A stretch of 64,000 bases of DNA from Paenalicyclobacillus mengziensis (GCF_017298635.1 NZ_CP071182.1:4192001-4256000), one strand, 5' to 3'; counted from the first letter of the stretch, positions 44,842 to 54,756 are shown. Numbers and translations: made by a program. Notes: a model not told the origin generated them from the sequence alone.

Positions 44842-46734
44842 AATCGGGTAAGAGGGGGTGGCTAACCCCCGTCTTCCCACACCACCGTACGTACCGTTCG
44901 GTATACGGCGGTTCATGTTGTGGAACGAATTGCGTCGTATCGTTCGACTAGGCTCACAAGTCCTTGGTCGCGCCAGTAGGCGAGACCAAGGGCTTTGTTC
45001 GTTTGTGGTGTGTTTGCGAGGCGCCAGTAGCCTTTGCGGGAAGCACTAATGTGCACCGCCCATTCCTCGGGGATGCCGAGTCTGACGAGATTCCGCCGTT
45101 TCGTTTTCGGTTTCTTCCATTGCTTAAGCAGACACATCCTCAGTCGACGACGGATCCACTCATCTAGGTGTTCAAACACACTACGTGTTTGAGCGTGTCT
45201 GTAGTAGCCAGCCCATCCCCGCAGGTACGCATTTAGCCATTCGAGCCTTTGCATCATCGACTGCCCTCGGCTACGTGAGGTCAGGGTGCGCACCTTGTCC
45301 TTGAAGCGTTTCAGAGACTTTGGTGCGACTCGAATTCGGGGCTGTTTGTGATGCGTGAATGAGAATCCGAGAAACTTTCGCCTCCACGGGCGGTCTACCG
45401 CGCTCTTTTCCGCGTTAACCTTGAGCTTCAGTCTTTCTTCTACAAATAACCGTAGACTTTCCATAACCCTCTCTCCGGCGTGACGGCTTTTTACGTACAC
45501 GTTGCAATCGTCAGCATATCTGACGAAGCGGTGGCCACGTCGCGTCAGTTCTCGGTCCAAGTCATCCAACATAATGTTGGCGAGTAATGGACTGAGTGGA
45601 CCGCCTTGTGGAACGCCCTCTTCGGTAGAGACACATACGCCGTGTTCCATGACACCCGCGTTCAGGTATCCACGAATCAGCTTTAGGACGCGCTTGTCCT
45701 TTACCTTGCGAGCCACTCTTGCCATGAGCATGTCGTGGTTCACTCGGTCAAAGAACTGAGCTAAGTCCATATCGACTACCCAGCGGTATCCTTGCGAGAT
45801 AAATATCTGTGCTTGGTTTACAGCTTGGTGGGCACTGCGTCCCTGACGGAAGCCATAACTGTACCATGAGAATTCCGGGTCAAAGATAGGTGTCAGTACT
45901 TGCAGAAGTGCCTGTTGGATCAGGCGGTCTAGCACCCCTGGTATCCCTAACATCCTTTTGCTGCCACCGTCTGGTTTCGGGATTTCGACCCGACGTACCG
46001 GCATTGGTTGGTAGGTTCCATGAAGGAGGTCACTTCGGATACGTTGCCAGTTTTCCATCAGGAATGGACGAAGGGATTTTATCTCCATTCCGTCGACACC
46101 GGCAGCCCCTTTGTTCTTCTCCACACGGCGCAGCGCCGAGAGCAGGTTATCCCGCTCTACTACCTGTTCCATCAGGTCGATACAACCTTCTTCGCGGGTT
46201 GGTTCATTGGGTCGTGCCGAAGAGAAACTCGGCGCTTCCTCAGTCCCCCGTGGATTCACCACTTCCTTCTGAGGATAGCTCCCTTGTGGGATATTCGGCT
46301 GTCTTTGCTTCTCTCTCGAACTTGCCATGAACAACCCTCACAATCATGTTCAGTCCTTCCCTGCTTGGGCGTCCCTTTGCAGGTACTACGACCTCTGCTG
46401 ACTTCTGCCCGTTCAACGTACCCTCTCAGGAACGCTTACCAGCATCGCTGGCGTACCGGGCAGACCTCCCCGGGTAAGAACGCTGTCTTTCCCTCCATGC
46501 ACCCGCTCCATTTACTTTCAGCAGTCTTCGGTAGCAAGGGCTTTGTCATGTTTGGCTGACTCACCCAACTGCTGCTAGCCTCTATTGGAGTTCGTGACCC
46601 TCGGGCCGGAGGTTTGCCGCCGCCTTCCTTCAGATTCCACCTCGCGGTGGACACCCTTGGCTTAAGCTAATGGTTACTGCTACCTTCACCATTCCGGACT
46701 TTCACCGTATAGACAGTGCCCATGCCGGGCGCAC
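44842..46734 (-). mobile_element. Group II intron with maturase gene
   Basis: About 1.89 kb. The minus strand 5' end, starting at 46734, reads GTGCGCCCGGCATGGGCACT, the standard start of bacterial group II introns, and continues with the GGTGAAAGTCCGG and GGCGGCAAACCTCCGG segments of domain I. The 3' end holds the domain V-like hairpin (44863-44895, paired ACCGCCGTA and TACGGTGGT) and domain VI with a bulged A, ending near CCCGATT at 44842. The intron follows, by eight bases, a 12-bp terminator-type hairpin (46741-46768), as known for class C introns. Both ends appear intact. Confidence 0.88.
44913..46328 (-). CDS. ltrA: Group II intron reverse transcriptase/maturase
   Basis: A 471-residue intron-encoded protein. 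The reverse transcriptase domain has NKGAAGVDGMEI (RT-0/1), EIPKPDGGSKRMLGIPGVLD, GVPQGGPLSPLLANIMLDDL and the catalytic FVRYADDCNVYV (YADD). The maturase X domain follows (LNAYLRGWAGYYRHA). The C-terminus has a short basic DNA-binding region and no HNH endonuclease, so the intron would use single-stranded or terminator-adjacent DNA for entry. It lies in domain IV of the intron and promotes splicing and retrohoming. The frame is intact. Confidence 0.95.
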   Translation of the reverse strand: MASSREKQRQPNIPQGSYPQKEVVNPRGTEEAPSFSSARPNEPTREEGCIDLMEQVVERDNLLSALRRVEKNKGAAGVDGMEIKSLRPFLMENWQRIRSDLLHGTYQPMPVRRVEIPKPDGGSKRMLGIPGVLDRLIQQALLQVLTPIFDPEFSWYSYGFRQGRSAHQAVNQAQIFISQGYRWVVDMDLAQFFDRVNHDMLMARVARKVKDKRVLKLIRGYLNAGVMEHGVCVSTEEGVPQGGPLSPLLANIMLDDLDRELTRRGHRFVRYADDCNVYVKSRHAGERVMESLRLFVEERLKLKVNAEKSAVDRPWRRKFLGFSFTHHKQPRIRVAPKSLKRFKDKVRTLTSRSRGQSMMQRLEWLNAYLRGWAGYYRHAQTRSVFEHLDEWIRRRLRMCLLKQWKKPKTKRRNLVRLGIPEEWAVHISASRKGYWRLANTPQTNKALGLAYWRDQGLVSLVERYDAIRSTT

Positions 46735-46740
46735 CAAACG

Positions 46741-46768
46741 AAATGGCGTGCCAAGTGGCACGCCATTT
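46741..46768 (-). terminator. Terminator behind the lipoprotein gene, intron target
   Basis: Perfect 12-base arms AAATGGCGTGCC and complement around a 4-base loop, about 55 bases after the lipoprotein stop. On the minus strand it is followed by TTTCGTTTG and then the intron. The intron has thus landed within or directly behind the T-tract. Confidence 0.85.
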
Positions 46769-46821
46769 TAAGTTGGACTATTGTCGTTGGCGGTTCGCAA
46801 TTAGAAAACCGCATTACAAAA

Positions 46822-47364
46822 TTAACTGTGATGAGATTGAACATCGTTTTTCCACGTTCCGAGTAGCCAGGTATCGAGTTCTGGTGAATGCAACCGTAAT
46901 TTATGTGTGCTATCTGCGTACTGGAAATCGACGTATCCCTGAGCATATTTGCACACCGTTGAATTACCTGTTGTTGTGCAATTGCTTGCGGGTTGAATCA
47001 AGATTTCCATCCCATTGGTCAATTGCAGAACTAGTGTTGTCGGACCTTCCGATGGCATCGGTTGATGGAGATCTTCGTCACCCACTGCTTCGGCTGTTTG
47101 TAACCAGCCAATCACTTTTTGCAGAACCGCTCTATCATGTGGCGAAGTTGGTGTAAGAGAAGTTGAACCGTTCGGACTCGGAATGTTAAGGGACACTTTG
47201 GCATCTTTGATTTCACTCAATGTTGGTGCCGTCATTGACGATGGTTGAATTACAGAGCTTTTGTTCGCATTCGAGCCGTTCACCACTTTGTCTGTATTTG
47301 AAACGGTTGAACAACCAGTTGTGAATAGTGCAATGGCTAATACCATTGTTGTGAGCATCCTCAC
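46822..47364 (-). CDS. Small lipoprotein of unknown function
   Basis: A 180-residue predicted lipoprotein. MRMLTTMVLAIALFTTGCS is a compact signal peptide with lipobox TTGC. A linker rich in Ser/Asn follows, then a mixed alpha/beta part with PHDRAVLQKVIGWLQTAE and a C-terminal strand region containing two cysteines (SNCTTTGNSTVCKY) that could form a disulfide. GTG 47364 is preferred: GGAGGTGA is 8 bases upstream, and longer starts would spoil the signal peptide. I do not recognise the family. Confidence 0.7.
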   Translation of the reverse strand: MRMLTTMVLAIALFTTGCSTVSNTDKVVNGSNANKSSVIQPSSMTAPTLSEIKDAKVSLNIPSPNGSTSLTPTSPHDRAVLQKVIGWLQTAEAVGDEDLHQPMPSEGPTTLVLQLTNGMEILIQPASNCTTTGNSTVCKYAQGYVDFQYADSTHKLRLHSPELDTWLLGTWKNDVQSHHS

Positions 47365-47713
47365 GGAAATCACCTCCATTCCATATAGACGTGCGCAGTG
47401 TTGTCGGCGTTTCATTTTTTAGATTGAGTCGCTGCCCGATAAATGCAGATTACATCCATATTATACCAATCAATCAACGGATTCCATCTGAATGTTAAGA
47501 AAAGTAGCGCCAGTTGAACGGGGGGACCGAACGTCCGAGATCGGCGTTCCCCTTCTTACAGTAACGGAGGCTGATCCCGAAGAAGGATTCGCTCCCATGT
47601 GTGCATAAATATCTAACGAGGAATTATTTAGATTATGTCGCAATAGGGCAGGCTAGGTCAATAAGTTGGCTCTCATAATACCAGCTAAAGTTCGTAGAAT
47701 GTGGAGGCTATTC

Positions 47714-48601
47714 ATGACACCCGAGACACAATTGAAACGCAATGAACTGTTACATTTCATACGTGTGAAGATGGAATCTGAGAGCGCTGTGAAAGGCGTT
47801 GTTGCAGTCGGAAGCATTGGAGCAGGAACAGCTCACGCCGATTCTGACATAGATGCAGTTGTCTTTCTCGATCCATACGACTTGTACGTTGTCCCAGCCG
47901 AAGCCGTTTGGCGAGAGGAGGATGACACCTTTCACAGTATCTTTACCAGTGATGAGTCGTTACTCAAGTATGGACTTCAAGTGGATTTTAACCGCTTAAA
48001 CTTCAAAGAATGGAGTGATCCTGCTTGTTCATGGACAGAACCCATGAAATCAGAGATAGGAAGTGGCTGGATCGCCTTTGACCCAACGGGTGAGGTGGGA
48101 CGCCTTATCACGCATAAGACGTTCTACGACGATTCGACAAGACTAAAACGGCTGGATGAGGCTATTGTGTGGTTGGATCAACTTCTGAATGACGGTGAAC
48201 CCGACAGGGTTTGGAACACCTACGATGCCATGGTTGCTCACGACCGTTTGAATGCGGCTTATGATTACTTGGTGCAGATGATCTTTGCTTACAACAGAAA
48301 ATGGCGAACTTGGAAGACACGAGAGATGACAACCCTAGTCCAGTTGCCATGGCGTCCAAGGAGTTTTGAAGAGCATGGGTTGTCGGCTATTGTGGCAATG
48401 TTTGATGACTACGAGGGATACAAGGCAAGAGCATATACCATGAGCCGTATATTCGACGAGATGCTTGATCAGCTCATAGTTGATGGGACGTATCAGAGTG
48501 CTGACCCCGTAGGCGAGGCATTCATTCGTAATCATGAAGAACCAGGGCGAGCTTGGAACATTCGGGATTGGATGCAAAAGCACAACAATAGAGGGAAATA
48601 A
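47714..48601 (+). CDS. Nucleotidyltransferase-domain protein
   Basis: A 295-residue protein with an N-terminal nucleotidyltransferase fold: VVAVGSIGAGTAHADSDID gives the GS-x(n)-SDxD signature, and a third acidic residue is likely in LQVDFNRLNF. The C-terminal two thirds is helical (about residues 150-295), like the kanamycin- or lincosamide-type nucleotidyltransferases and related unnamed families. It may modify a small molecule with a nucleotide. ATG 47714 has GGAGG 6 bases upstream. It is not adjacent to a HEPN partner, so a MNT-HEPN toxin pair is not supported. Confidence 0.8.
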   Translation: MTPETQLKRNELLHFIRVKMESESAVKGVVAVGSIGAGTAHADSDIDAVVFLDPYDLYVVPAEAVWREEDDTFHSIFTSDESLLKYGLQVDFNRLNFKEWSDPACSWTEPMKSEIGSGWIAFDPTGEVGRLITHKTFYDDSTRLKRLDEAIVWLDQLLNDGEPDRVWNTYDAMVAHDRLNAAYDYLVQMIFAYNRKWRTWKTREMTTLVQLPWRPRSFEEHGLSAIVAMFDDYEGYKARAYTMSRIFDEMLDQLIVDGTYQSADPVGEAFIRNHEEPGRAWNIRDWMQKHNNRGK

Positions 48602-48748
48602 TTCGTCACATTATATGTCCCAATTGCCATAACTAAAAACTACTGCACAGCAATCAATGAATGAAATATTCAGTTTCGGCAGTTATGCCGTTAATGTCGC
48701 TAAACCAGCTAATATTTTACAGACGGACATAAAGGTGGTTACCAATCG

Positions 48749-49459
48749 ATGGACGATGAAAGTGGGCTTTCAAGAACAGGCATGTCGATCACTGAAGAGG
48801 ACATGTACATCATTAAGACAGTTTATGAAGACCTACTCTACTTGAAAGAAGAATGGGATGAATCCATTGAAGACTCGTCCCTGCGCCGTAATAGTAATGT
48901 TCTTAGAATGTTGTTAGTAGATGATTATTTTAGTAAAGCGTGGAGAATTGTTGGATTCAAACGACAACCTACAATTAGTGCGACTGATCTAGACGGTTAC
49001 GTCATGTCCGTCCGCAGGTCAGGGGTAAGTTATGCCCAAGCTGGCGGGGCAATGTATGAAGGGATGGCAGTTCGCAGCACAGTGATGACTAATTATGCTA
49101 TGACGGAAGCTGAAATCAAGAAACAATACGAAAGAGAATCAAAACAACCGTCGATAAAGTGCTTTTCTGTGTCCCAATTGATGAAGTCGACATGCATCAT
49201 TGTAAATGGAAAATCGATATCTAGGCGTGAGCTTATAAAATACGTTTCGAACAAGTTGGGTGGTACGCATATTGATACCAGACGAGACTTGAAGAACGAT
49301 GAGGGGCGCAAGTTTGCGGACCTAGATAAGTTGACCGGTATGCGTCTGGCAAACAAAATGGCTGTTTATTACGAGCTGCTCTCGATTGGACAAGCGGTAG
49401 CTCACGCTGAGGATACACAGAAATATTGTCAACGGACAGCAGAGATTCTAAAAATCTGA
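48749..49459 (+). CDS. Hypothetical protein, 236 residues
   Basis: A 236-residue cytosolic protein with no recognised domain. It has an acidic helical N-terminus (ITEEDMYIIKTVYEDLLYL), a central segment LDGYVMSVRRSGVSYAQAGG and a basic C-terminal region NGKSISRRELIKYVSNKLGG followed by several helices. The latter half resembles nucleic-acid-binding or signalling helical bundles, but I will not assign a function. AAAGGTGG precedes the ATG. It lies 147 bases behind the nucleotidyltransferase, so co-transcription is possible. Confidence 0.65.
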   Translation: MDDESGLSRTGMSITEEDMYIIKTVYEDLLYLKEEWDESIEDSSLRRNSNVLRMLLVDDYFSKAWRIVGFKRQPTISATDLDGYVMSVRRSGVSYAQAGGAMYEGMAVRSTVMTNYAMTEAEIKKQYERESKQPSIKCFSVSQLMKSTCIIVNGKSISRRELIKYVSNKLGGTHIDTRRDLKNDEGRKFADLDKLTGMRLANKMAVYYELLSIGQAVAHAEDTQKYCQRTAEILKI

Positions 49460-49678
49460 CGGATAGTCCTGTTTAACGTCAGTCCAAGGGAACACAGTTC
49501 ATCTGTACAGTAGCCAGAGCATAGAGCGTTGTTGTTACCAGTGGTGTCGGTCATGTCTGTATATAAATACAGTGGACACGTTATAGGCGTTACTGCACTT
49601 TCGGGCAGAAGAGTCCTATAAGAATCATTAGCGACGGAATTCATTTCGTACACGTCTAATGTATTAGGGGGTGATCTC

Positions 49679-50152
49679 ATAAAGAAGACTGTCTTTTTGC
49701 TTGCTCTTGCTGTCTTTGCTCTAACAGGATGTGGTCATCAACAGAGTGCTCCATCTACTTCTCAAACGAGTTCTGGTCCAGTTATTCCAATCTCGCTCTC
49801 AAATGTAGACCATGTGACGTTGAACACATATCTTGAACGTAGTCCAAAACAGCCCGCAAAATCGATGGTCATTTCAAGTTCATCCGTAGAACGAGAAATC
49901 ATCGACGAAATTGATTCCAGTAAAACTCTGCCACCGCCTCCTGATGGGTCAAAAGTGGTCGCCCCCGAAGTTGGACCAAACTCTGTATCGTACAAAGTTA
50001 CAGTATGGATGAATAATGGTCAGTCACCACGAATTTTCAGAATGGGATCATGGGGTGGCACTTATGATGTTGTTTACGATGTAAACATCACGCCTGGGTT
50101 GTCACGTGATTTGTTGAAGAAACTATCCTCGACAGGCACCAAATCAAATTGA
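49679..50152 (+). CDS. Small lipoprotein; AUA start suspected
   Basis: About 157 residues. With ATA 49679 as start the product begins IKKTVFLLALAVFALTGCG, an ideal lipoprotein signal with a two-lysine n-region; AGGGGGTGAT lies 5 to 7 bases upstream. The conventional alternative, TTG 49697, leaves MLALAVFALTGC with no charged n-region and no ribosome site. The mature part contains a Ser/Thr-rich linker, VEREIIDEID and YKVTVWMNNGQSP, and a beta-rich C-terminus. No family recognised. The start codon is the open question. Confidence 0.6.
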   Translation: MKKTVFLLALAVFALTGCGHQQSAPSTSQTSSGPVIPISLSNVDHVTLNTYLERSPKQPAKSMVISSSSVEREIIDEIDSSKTLPPPPDGSKVVAPEVGPNSVSYKVTVWMNNGQSPRIFRMGSWGGTYDVVYDVNITPGLSRDLLKKLSSTGTKSN

Positions 50153-50564
50153 ACTTGCGATTTGTTATTGAACAAACGGGGGCTAATGTGCAATAAGAAA
50201 GCCATATGCAGACTGCATAAATATCCATAACAGGGATGGGACGTTGGTTCACAAGTAGTTGCAATCGCTGTTGTGCGATTCCAGATATCGTTCATAAAAA
50301 GGAAATAATCCCCTCGACAAGTCGGGCATCAATGTTCAATGCTTCCCCAAGAATACCCTGAACGGACAATTTGCGTCGTCATTGGCACTTATGTTAACTA
50401 GGGCACCTGAAATTGGACAATTTGGCCTCGTCAGTCTGGCAAGTCAAAGTGGAGCGGTCACTTGACTCGGACATGGCACTCGTCAGAATCTGGACATCAG
50501 ACACCGTCAACCTTCTGACAAAATAGCGTGGTAGTAACAGTCGCACCATATTCAAATGTTAAAA
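50153..50564. other. Gene-free stretch upstream of IS21-like repeats
   Basis: No credible open frame. The sequence from about 50400 on has frequent GACAATTT/TCAGAATCTGGACAT-type segments and may belong to the decayed insertion element whose end repeats follow. Confidence 0.35.
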
Positions 50565-50764
50565 CACATTACCGCAGCTTTTTTACTTCGGGTGAACACA
50601 TTACCGCAAAGCGACCTGTGGAACAAAAAGGGAAAAGGTGGACTGCGTAAAATCTTTTACTGGCAAGGGTTTTTATAAGGTAAACAGCGGTAAAGTGTAC
50701 GGCGTACGATCGCACGCCGTACACTTTACCGCAAATTATTTACTGAGACGAGCACATTACCGCA
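50565..50764. repeat. IS21-like end repeats (decayed element)
   Basis: CACATTACCGCA occurs three times in direct orientation (50565-50576, 50597-50608, 50753-50764), and a close variant ACACTTTACCGCA at 50721-50733. The blocks before the second and third copies are also alike (TTTACT..GAACACATT and TTTACTGAGACGAGCACATT). Multiple short repeats at the ends are a hallmark of IS21-family elements. No transposase gene remains. Confidence 0.5.
50687..50732. repeat. 46-bp palindrome
   Basis: Perfect 19-base arms (GCGGTAAAGTGTACGGCGT and its complement) around ACGATCGC, whose core CGATCG is itself palindromic, so the 46 bases mirror almost completely. The outer ends match the IS21-like repeat GCGGTAA(A/T)GTGT. 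Two element ends joined head to head, or a recombination site, would explain it. There is no T-run, so it is not a standard terminator. Confidence 0.7.
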
Positions 50765-50768
50765 CGAT

Positions 50769-50933
50769 GTGTTCGACGTGGGGATAGCGAATGGAATGAC
50801 ATTGACGGCATCTGCAACTACGTTCATCGCAAGTATTGATGTCGGTACAACTAAGACAGGTGGTTCGCCGAAGGACAAATCCAAGACTGGCTGGAAAATC
50901 GAACATTCCAGTCCAATCGTAGAGGGAAAATGA
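50769..50933 (+). pseudogene. Coding-like fragment (54 codons)
   Basis: An open frame directly after the last repeat reads VFDVGIANGMTLTASATTF, then IASIDVGTTKTGGSPKDKSK, and ends at TGA. The first codon is a GTG without a ribosome site. It resembles the tail of a larger secreted or phage-type protein cut by the element at its left. I cannot name the family. Confidence 0.3.
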
Positions 50934-51172
50934 TTCACAGGTAGTTAGAGCACCCAATCCGAATAAGATAGAAAGGCTTCGTGTTTTTGCTGAAAGCATA
51001 TGGGTAAGATTAACCATCACATTATGAACCACACCACAATATCTAACACGAAGAAATACAAGGTTCTCGCCTATTTTATAGTTTCAAAAGCCAGAGCCGA
51101 CTTGAGAAGACTTGCGGACGGTCCTGCCACCACTAAAACGCCATGTTACCCTGTACCAAGACTTGTCAAGGC

Positions 51173-53362
51173 TTACGGCCATTGATGTACGTTCGTCCAT
51201 GAATTCATTCCATCCACAGTCCTCTCCAAGATGAACCCAAAGTGACCTGGCATCATGTCGTGAACAAGCGCATATCCGTCGTTCGAATTCAACATTGACA
51301 CCCAACTCACTTCTAAAAGGTCTGGTTTCGTTAATTTAGAAGACTCCCAAGACTTTCCCCCGTCGGGAGTAAAGAGTAGTGGACCGCGACTTTCCCAGAT
51401 ATACGCCTCAGACGGATGCTTTGGAACCACGTCAATTCCGTTGGCATATCCTCCAGACGACAATTGGTGCGGGCCTGCGTTCCCATCCATCCCCACCGAT
51501 GAAATCCACGACCAACTCTTCCCGCCGTTCGTGGTATTGAGTAGTGATTTAGGCTGCTGACCTGCTCCCGGTTCACCGGTTTGAAGCAATATGCCACTGA
51601 AGGGATTGGCAAACGAAATCGAAGTCGAGGAACCTCCTGCTGCCGAACCGTTTACCTTGCCACCGTTACTTTCAAGTGGGGGCAGCGATTGGACTTTCCA
51701 GGTTTGTCCTCCGTCACTGGTAGAAAGCAGTGTGTTATTGAAGGAATTTGACTCTGATACTGCCCAACCGTCACTTGGGGAGACGAAGTCAAGGCTCCTT
51801 ATCGCCTGCGGTCCGAGGTTGCTAAAATTCCTTCCGCCATCCTTTGAAAACATCAAGGTACCTTTTACGAGAGAGATTTGGGATTGAATCACGTCAATCC
51901 ACAAAACGTTCCCGAGCGCGTCAATGGCAGAAATTCCACGACCCCCATGGTAGATTTCCGTCCAATGCCGACCACTATCTACGGTTTTGTATACACGCCC
52001 AACGTTCGTTACACCGTTTCCATAATTCCCACTCAGATACCCAATCTTGTCGGAGACGAAATCAATCTCCTGGGGGGAAAATTGTGGGGGCGGTGGAGGT
52101 GGATTTTGCCCAGGGGGAGTGGGTCCACCCTTGGCATAGATTTTCATGAAGGTCGGTTGCCACGTTAAACCTCCATTGGTTGTCCTCCAAAGCGTCGATT
52201 GACCCGTGTTTTGATTAAGGTCAAAGCAAAAACCTACCGTGGGTGTGACAAAATGAATGTCTGGATTGCCTCCCAACATCTCCTTGTTTTCCGATAATGC
52301 TTGCCAACTTTGTCCTCCGTTAACCGTCCGATATAACTGTGGGTTGTTGGGTGCCCATGGCGCAGTAGTCGCCCATCCATCTGAAGGAGTCACAAAGTCT
52401 GTTAACACCGGTGTGTCAGTCTGAAGCGGGGTGGAAGTACTGACAACCTGTCCTTGACTGTTGAGCTGTAAAACGACGGTCGAGTTTTGATTTTTCCCTT
52501 GATATTGAACGACAATCGATACGTTCCCGTTACTATAAACGGGTTTGGAGGTTGTGATAAGCGTGCTAGCATCTGCCTTTGGAACAGGGACGGATACGGA
52601 ACTCCACGACTTACCCCCATCTGCGCTGCGCATGAGGAATCCTTTGCCTGCAATTTCACCTTGGCCACTCATCCACCCAATCCCATCGGGACCGAACGAA
52701 AAAACAGCGTCCCCGTATCCCGGTACCGAACCCAATGATTTGTTCGCATTTGACTGAGCGATCAAATTCCAAGTTTCTCCTCCGTTTGTGGTATGAAAGA
52801 GGTGATAGTCGGCTTGATGGGCGGCGACCCCATTGTCTGTCACCATCCATCCTTCTGATGAATTGATGAAGTGAAAAAACGAGATCCTTGTATCATTTGT
52901 ATGGATTTGCCCGAGCATGGACCAACTCTTGCCACTATTTATCGTCTTGTAAGTTTGAATCCCAGACGTCGATAATTTGGCTGAAAATAAATCAGTCATC
53001 CCAAGCGGGGACATGGTAAACCCACTTTGGTCAACCGTTATGGCCTTAAACGGCAGTGAAACGCGTGCCCAGACTATGCCGTTATAGTGGGACCTCCATA
53101 GGGCTATCTGACCATCCACATGCCCAGTCGCCCAGCCATCTTTTTGAGAAACCATATCTACGGAAGTGATTTGCGGCTCCGAACTGACGATTGATGAAGC
53201 AGGGTTTGTATTATGGATAGCCGTAGTTGAGTCACCTGTTTGGCTCGTATTCGTTGAGTTGTTTGATAGGCTGACATTGGAGTCGATTGATGCCCCACAT
53301 CCTGATACTAGAAGGATTGTCCCGATGACGGACACTGCAAATAAGTTATATACAAACTGCAC
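51173..53362 (-). CDS. Large Asp-box (BNR) propeller lipoprotein
   Basis: A 729-residue predicted lipoprotein. The signal peptide has lipobox VSGC near residue 22. The rest is a beta-propeller with many Asp-box/BNR motifs: KTINSGKSWSML, RSADGGKSWSSV, RTVNGGQSWQAL, RTTNGGLTWQPT, KTVDSGRHWTEI and STSDGGQTWKVQ among others. A proline-rich insertion (PPGQNPPPPPPQ) interrupts it. The repeats resemble Ycf48/HCF136-type or sialidase-like propellers; catalytic sialidase residues are not evident, so a binding or assembly role outside the membrane is more likely. GTG 53362 has GGGAGAG 8 bases upstream. Two paralogues follow. Confidence 0.85.
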   Translation of the reverse strand: MQFVYNLFAVSVIGTILLVSGCGASIDSNVSLSNNSTNTSQTGDSTTAIHNTNPASSIVSSEPQITSVDMVSQKDGWATGHVDGQIALWRSHYNGIVWARVSLPFKAITVDQSGFTMSPLGMTDLFSAKLSTSGIQTYKTINSGKSWSMLGQIHTNDTRISFFHFINSSEGWMVTDNGVAAHQADYHLFHTTNGGETWNLIAQSNANKSLGSVPGYGDAVFSFGPDGIGWMSGQGEIAGKGFLMRSADGGKSWSSVSVPVPKADASTLITTSKPVYSNGNVSIVVQYQGKNQNSTVVLQLNSQGQVVSTSTPLQTDTPVLTDFVTPSDGWATTAPWAPNNPQLYRTVNGGQSWQALSENKEMLGGNPDIHFVTPTVGFCFDLNQNTGQSTLWRTTNGGLTWQPTFMKIYAKGGPTPPGQNPPPPPPQFSPQEIDFVSDKIGYLSGNYGNGVTNVGRVYKTVDSGRHWTEIYHGGRGISAIDALGNVLWIDVIQSQISLVKGTLMFSKDGGRNFSNLGPQAIRSLDFVSPSDGWAVSESNSFNNTLLSTSDGGQTWKVQSLPPLESNGGKVNGSAAGGSSTSISFANPFSGILLQTGEPGAGQQPKSLLNTTNGGKSWSWISSVGMDGNAGPHQLSSGGYANGIDVVPKHPSEAYIWESRGPLLFTPDGGKSWESSKLTKPDLLEVSWVSMLNSNDGYALVHDMMPGHFGFILERTVDGMNSWTNVHQWP

Positions 53363-53538
53363 CGGTGTCTCTCCCTTCGTTCTTCTATGAATCTCGACGG
53401 AATAACACAGGCAGATGTGACAAACATTTATGAAACAATTGTAGGCACAAAATCCGTATCGGATGGAGCGTCTTCATAACTTGTTTTGTCATGTTTTATA
53501 CTTCCAAAACGTCAGAGTCGATAAAGGGAGTAAGCTAC

Positions 53539-54756
53539 TTGACGTATCGAGCCATCTTCGCACGAAAAGAAACAGTCCTATTGCCATTAACAAGTCTGTT
53601 TCTAATCGTTGGATGTGGTCAAAATGTAGCCGGTAATACAAATTCCTCAAAGACTTCCGTCGAACCACGTACGCCTTTAGTTAAAATCCCTGATTCCAGT
53701 CAATACTCGCCAGTCGCTTTGTCTTTTGCCAATTCAAAACATGGTTGGCTTTTAACAAGCTCATCAAATGGTAAATTGGAACTATTTTATAGCAGTGATG
53801 GAGGGAAGACCTGGAATAGGCAAATGCAACTCCCAAGGACCCCTAATGTAGACGAGAACGCAAAGATTACAGTGATTGACCACACTCAATTATTTGTGCA
53901 GTGGGGGGCCTCTTTATGGTTTATATCGCAGGGGACAAACGGAATATTCAATCGTACACTCCCATTTTCTCATATGACTGTGCATTACCGCTTTCTAAAC
54001 TCGCAATTAGGTTGGGCTTTGGCGAATGACGGAATGGCTGCATCGTCTGAGCCTACATGGTTGTACGCAACCACAGATGGGGGAGTTCATTGGAAGTTAA
54101 TTTCTTCTGCGGATTAATTTTATCCTGCTCCATCCGGCGAATTGCCTACGGGATCGAGGAAGTCTATGCCGGTGTTTGCAAATAGCGAACAAGGTTGGAT
54201 TATTCTTAGCAGTGATCAATCAAGCCGGGCAGACCTGTACTATACAACCGATGGAGGAGTCAAGTGGTATCCTCAATCTCTCTCCCATCCAAAAGGTTTG
54301 ACTTCATCGTGGGCTGTTCGCATGTCATGGCCAGTTAGAGAGCCTGGTACAGATTTCATGCTATTGTTAGCCAAATTCAGAAGGATCGGTTCGCCAAACA
54401 ACATATTTGCACTGTATCGACTAGAAGTGAATTCGAAGGCTTGGCACTTACTGAGTTCTTGGAAGACCCAATTACCGCCTGGTAATCCTTATGAATACGC
54501 ATTGAACTGGGGAGTTGTCAATCCACATTTTAGTTACATCACCTTCGGAAATGCCTTATGGACGAGTGGTGACGGGGGACATAAATGGATTCAAAAGAAG
54601 ATGTAGTTGCCTCCCAAAATACGATGGATTAATCAATTTGTTTTCGACACCCCAAAGATCGCATGGATGATCTATGAAACGAGAAGCAAAAAATATAATC
54701 AGGTTTCGTACAGTACGGATGGTGGTATCACTTGGAAGGGAAATACCAGAGGATAG
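53539..54756 (+). pseudogene. Asp-box lipoprotein with two in-frame stops
   Basis: One reading frame of 406 codons from TTG 53539 (AAAGGGAG upstream; signal LPLTSLFLIVGC) to TAG 54754-54756. It is interrupted by TAA at 54115-54117 and TAG at 54604-54606, but continues coherently in the same frame on either side: YSSDGGKTWNRQ, ATTDGGVHWKLI before the first stop; YTTDGGVKWYPQ between; SYSTDGGITWKGN after the second. It is a third paralogue of the BNR lipoproteins and reads as a recently silenced gene with two nonsense changes rather than a frameshift. Suppression or sequencing error would be the alternatives. Confidence 0.8.

Noticed and set aside
44845..46330. Large plus-strand frames opposite the maturase gene
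   Set aside because: They are shadows of the intron protein, with no ribosome sites.
47714..49459. Nucleotidyltransferase plus hypothetical gene as a MNT-HEPN toxin-antitoxin pair
   Set aside because: The second protein has no HEPN RX4-6H motif, the first is much longer than MNT antitoxins, and the genes are 147 bases apart.
49556..49571. CTGTAT-N4-ATACAG as another PadR site
   Set aside because: Half-sites are similar to the PadR dyads but it lies 30 kb away, with no promoter fit; probably chance.
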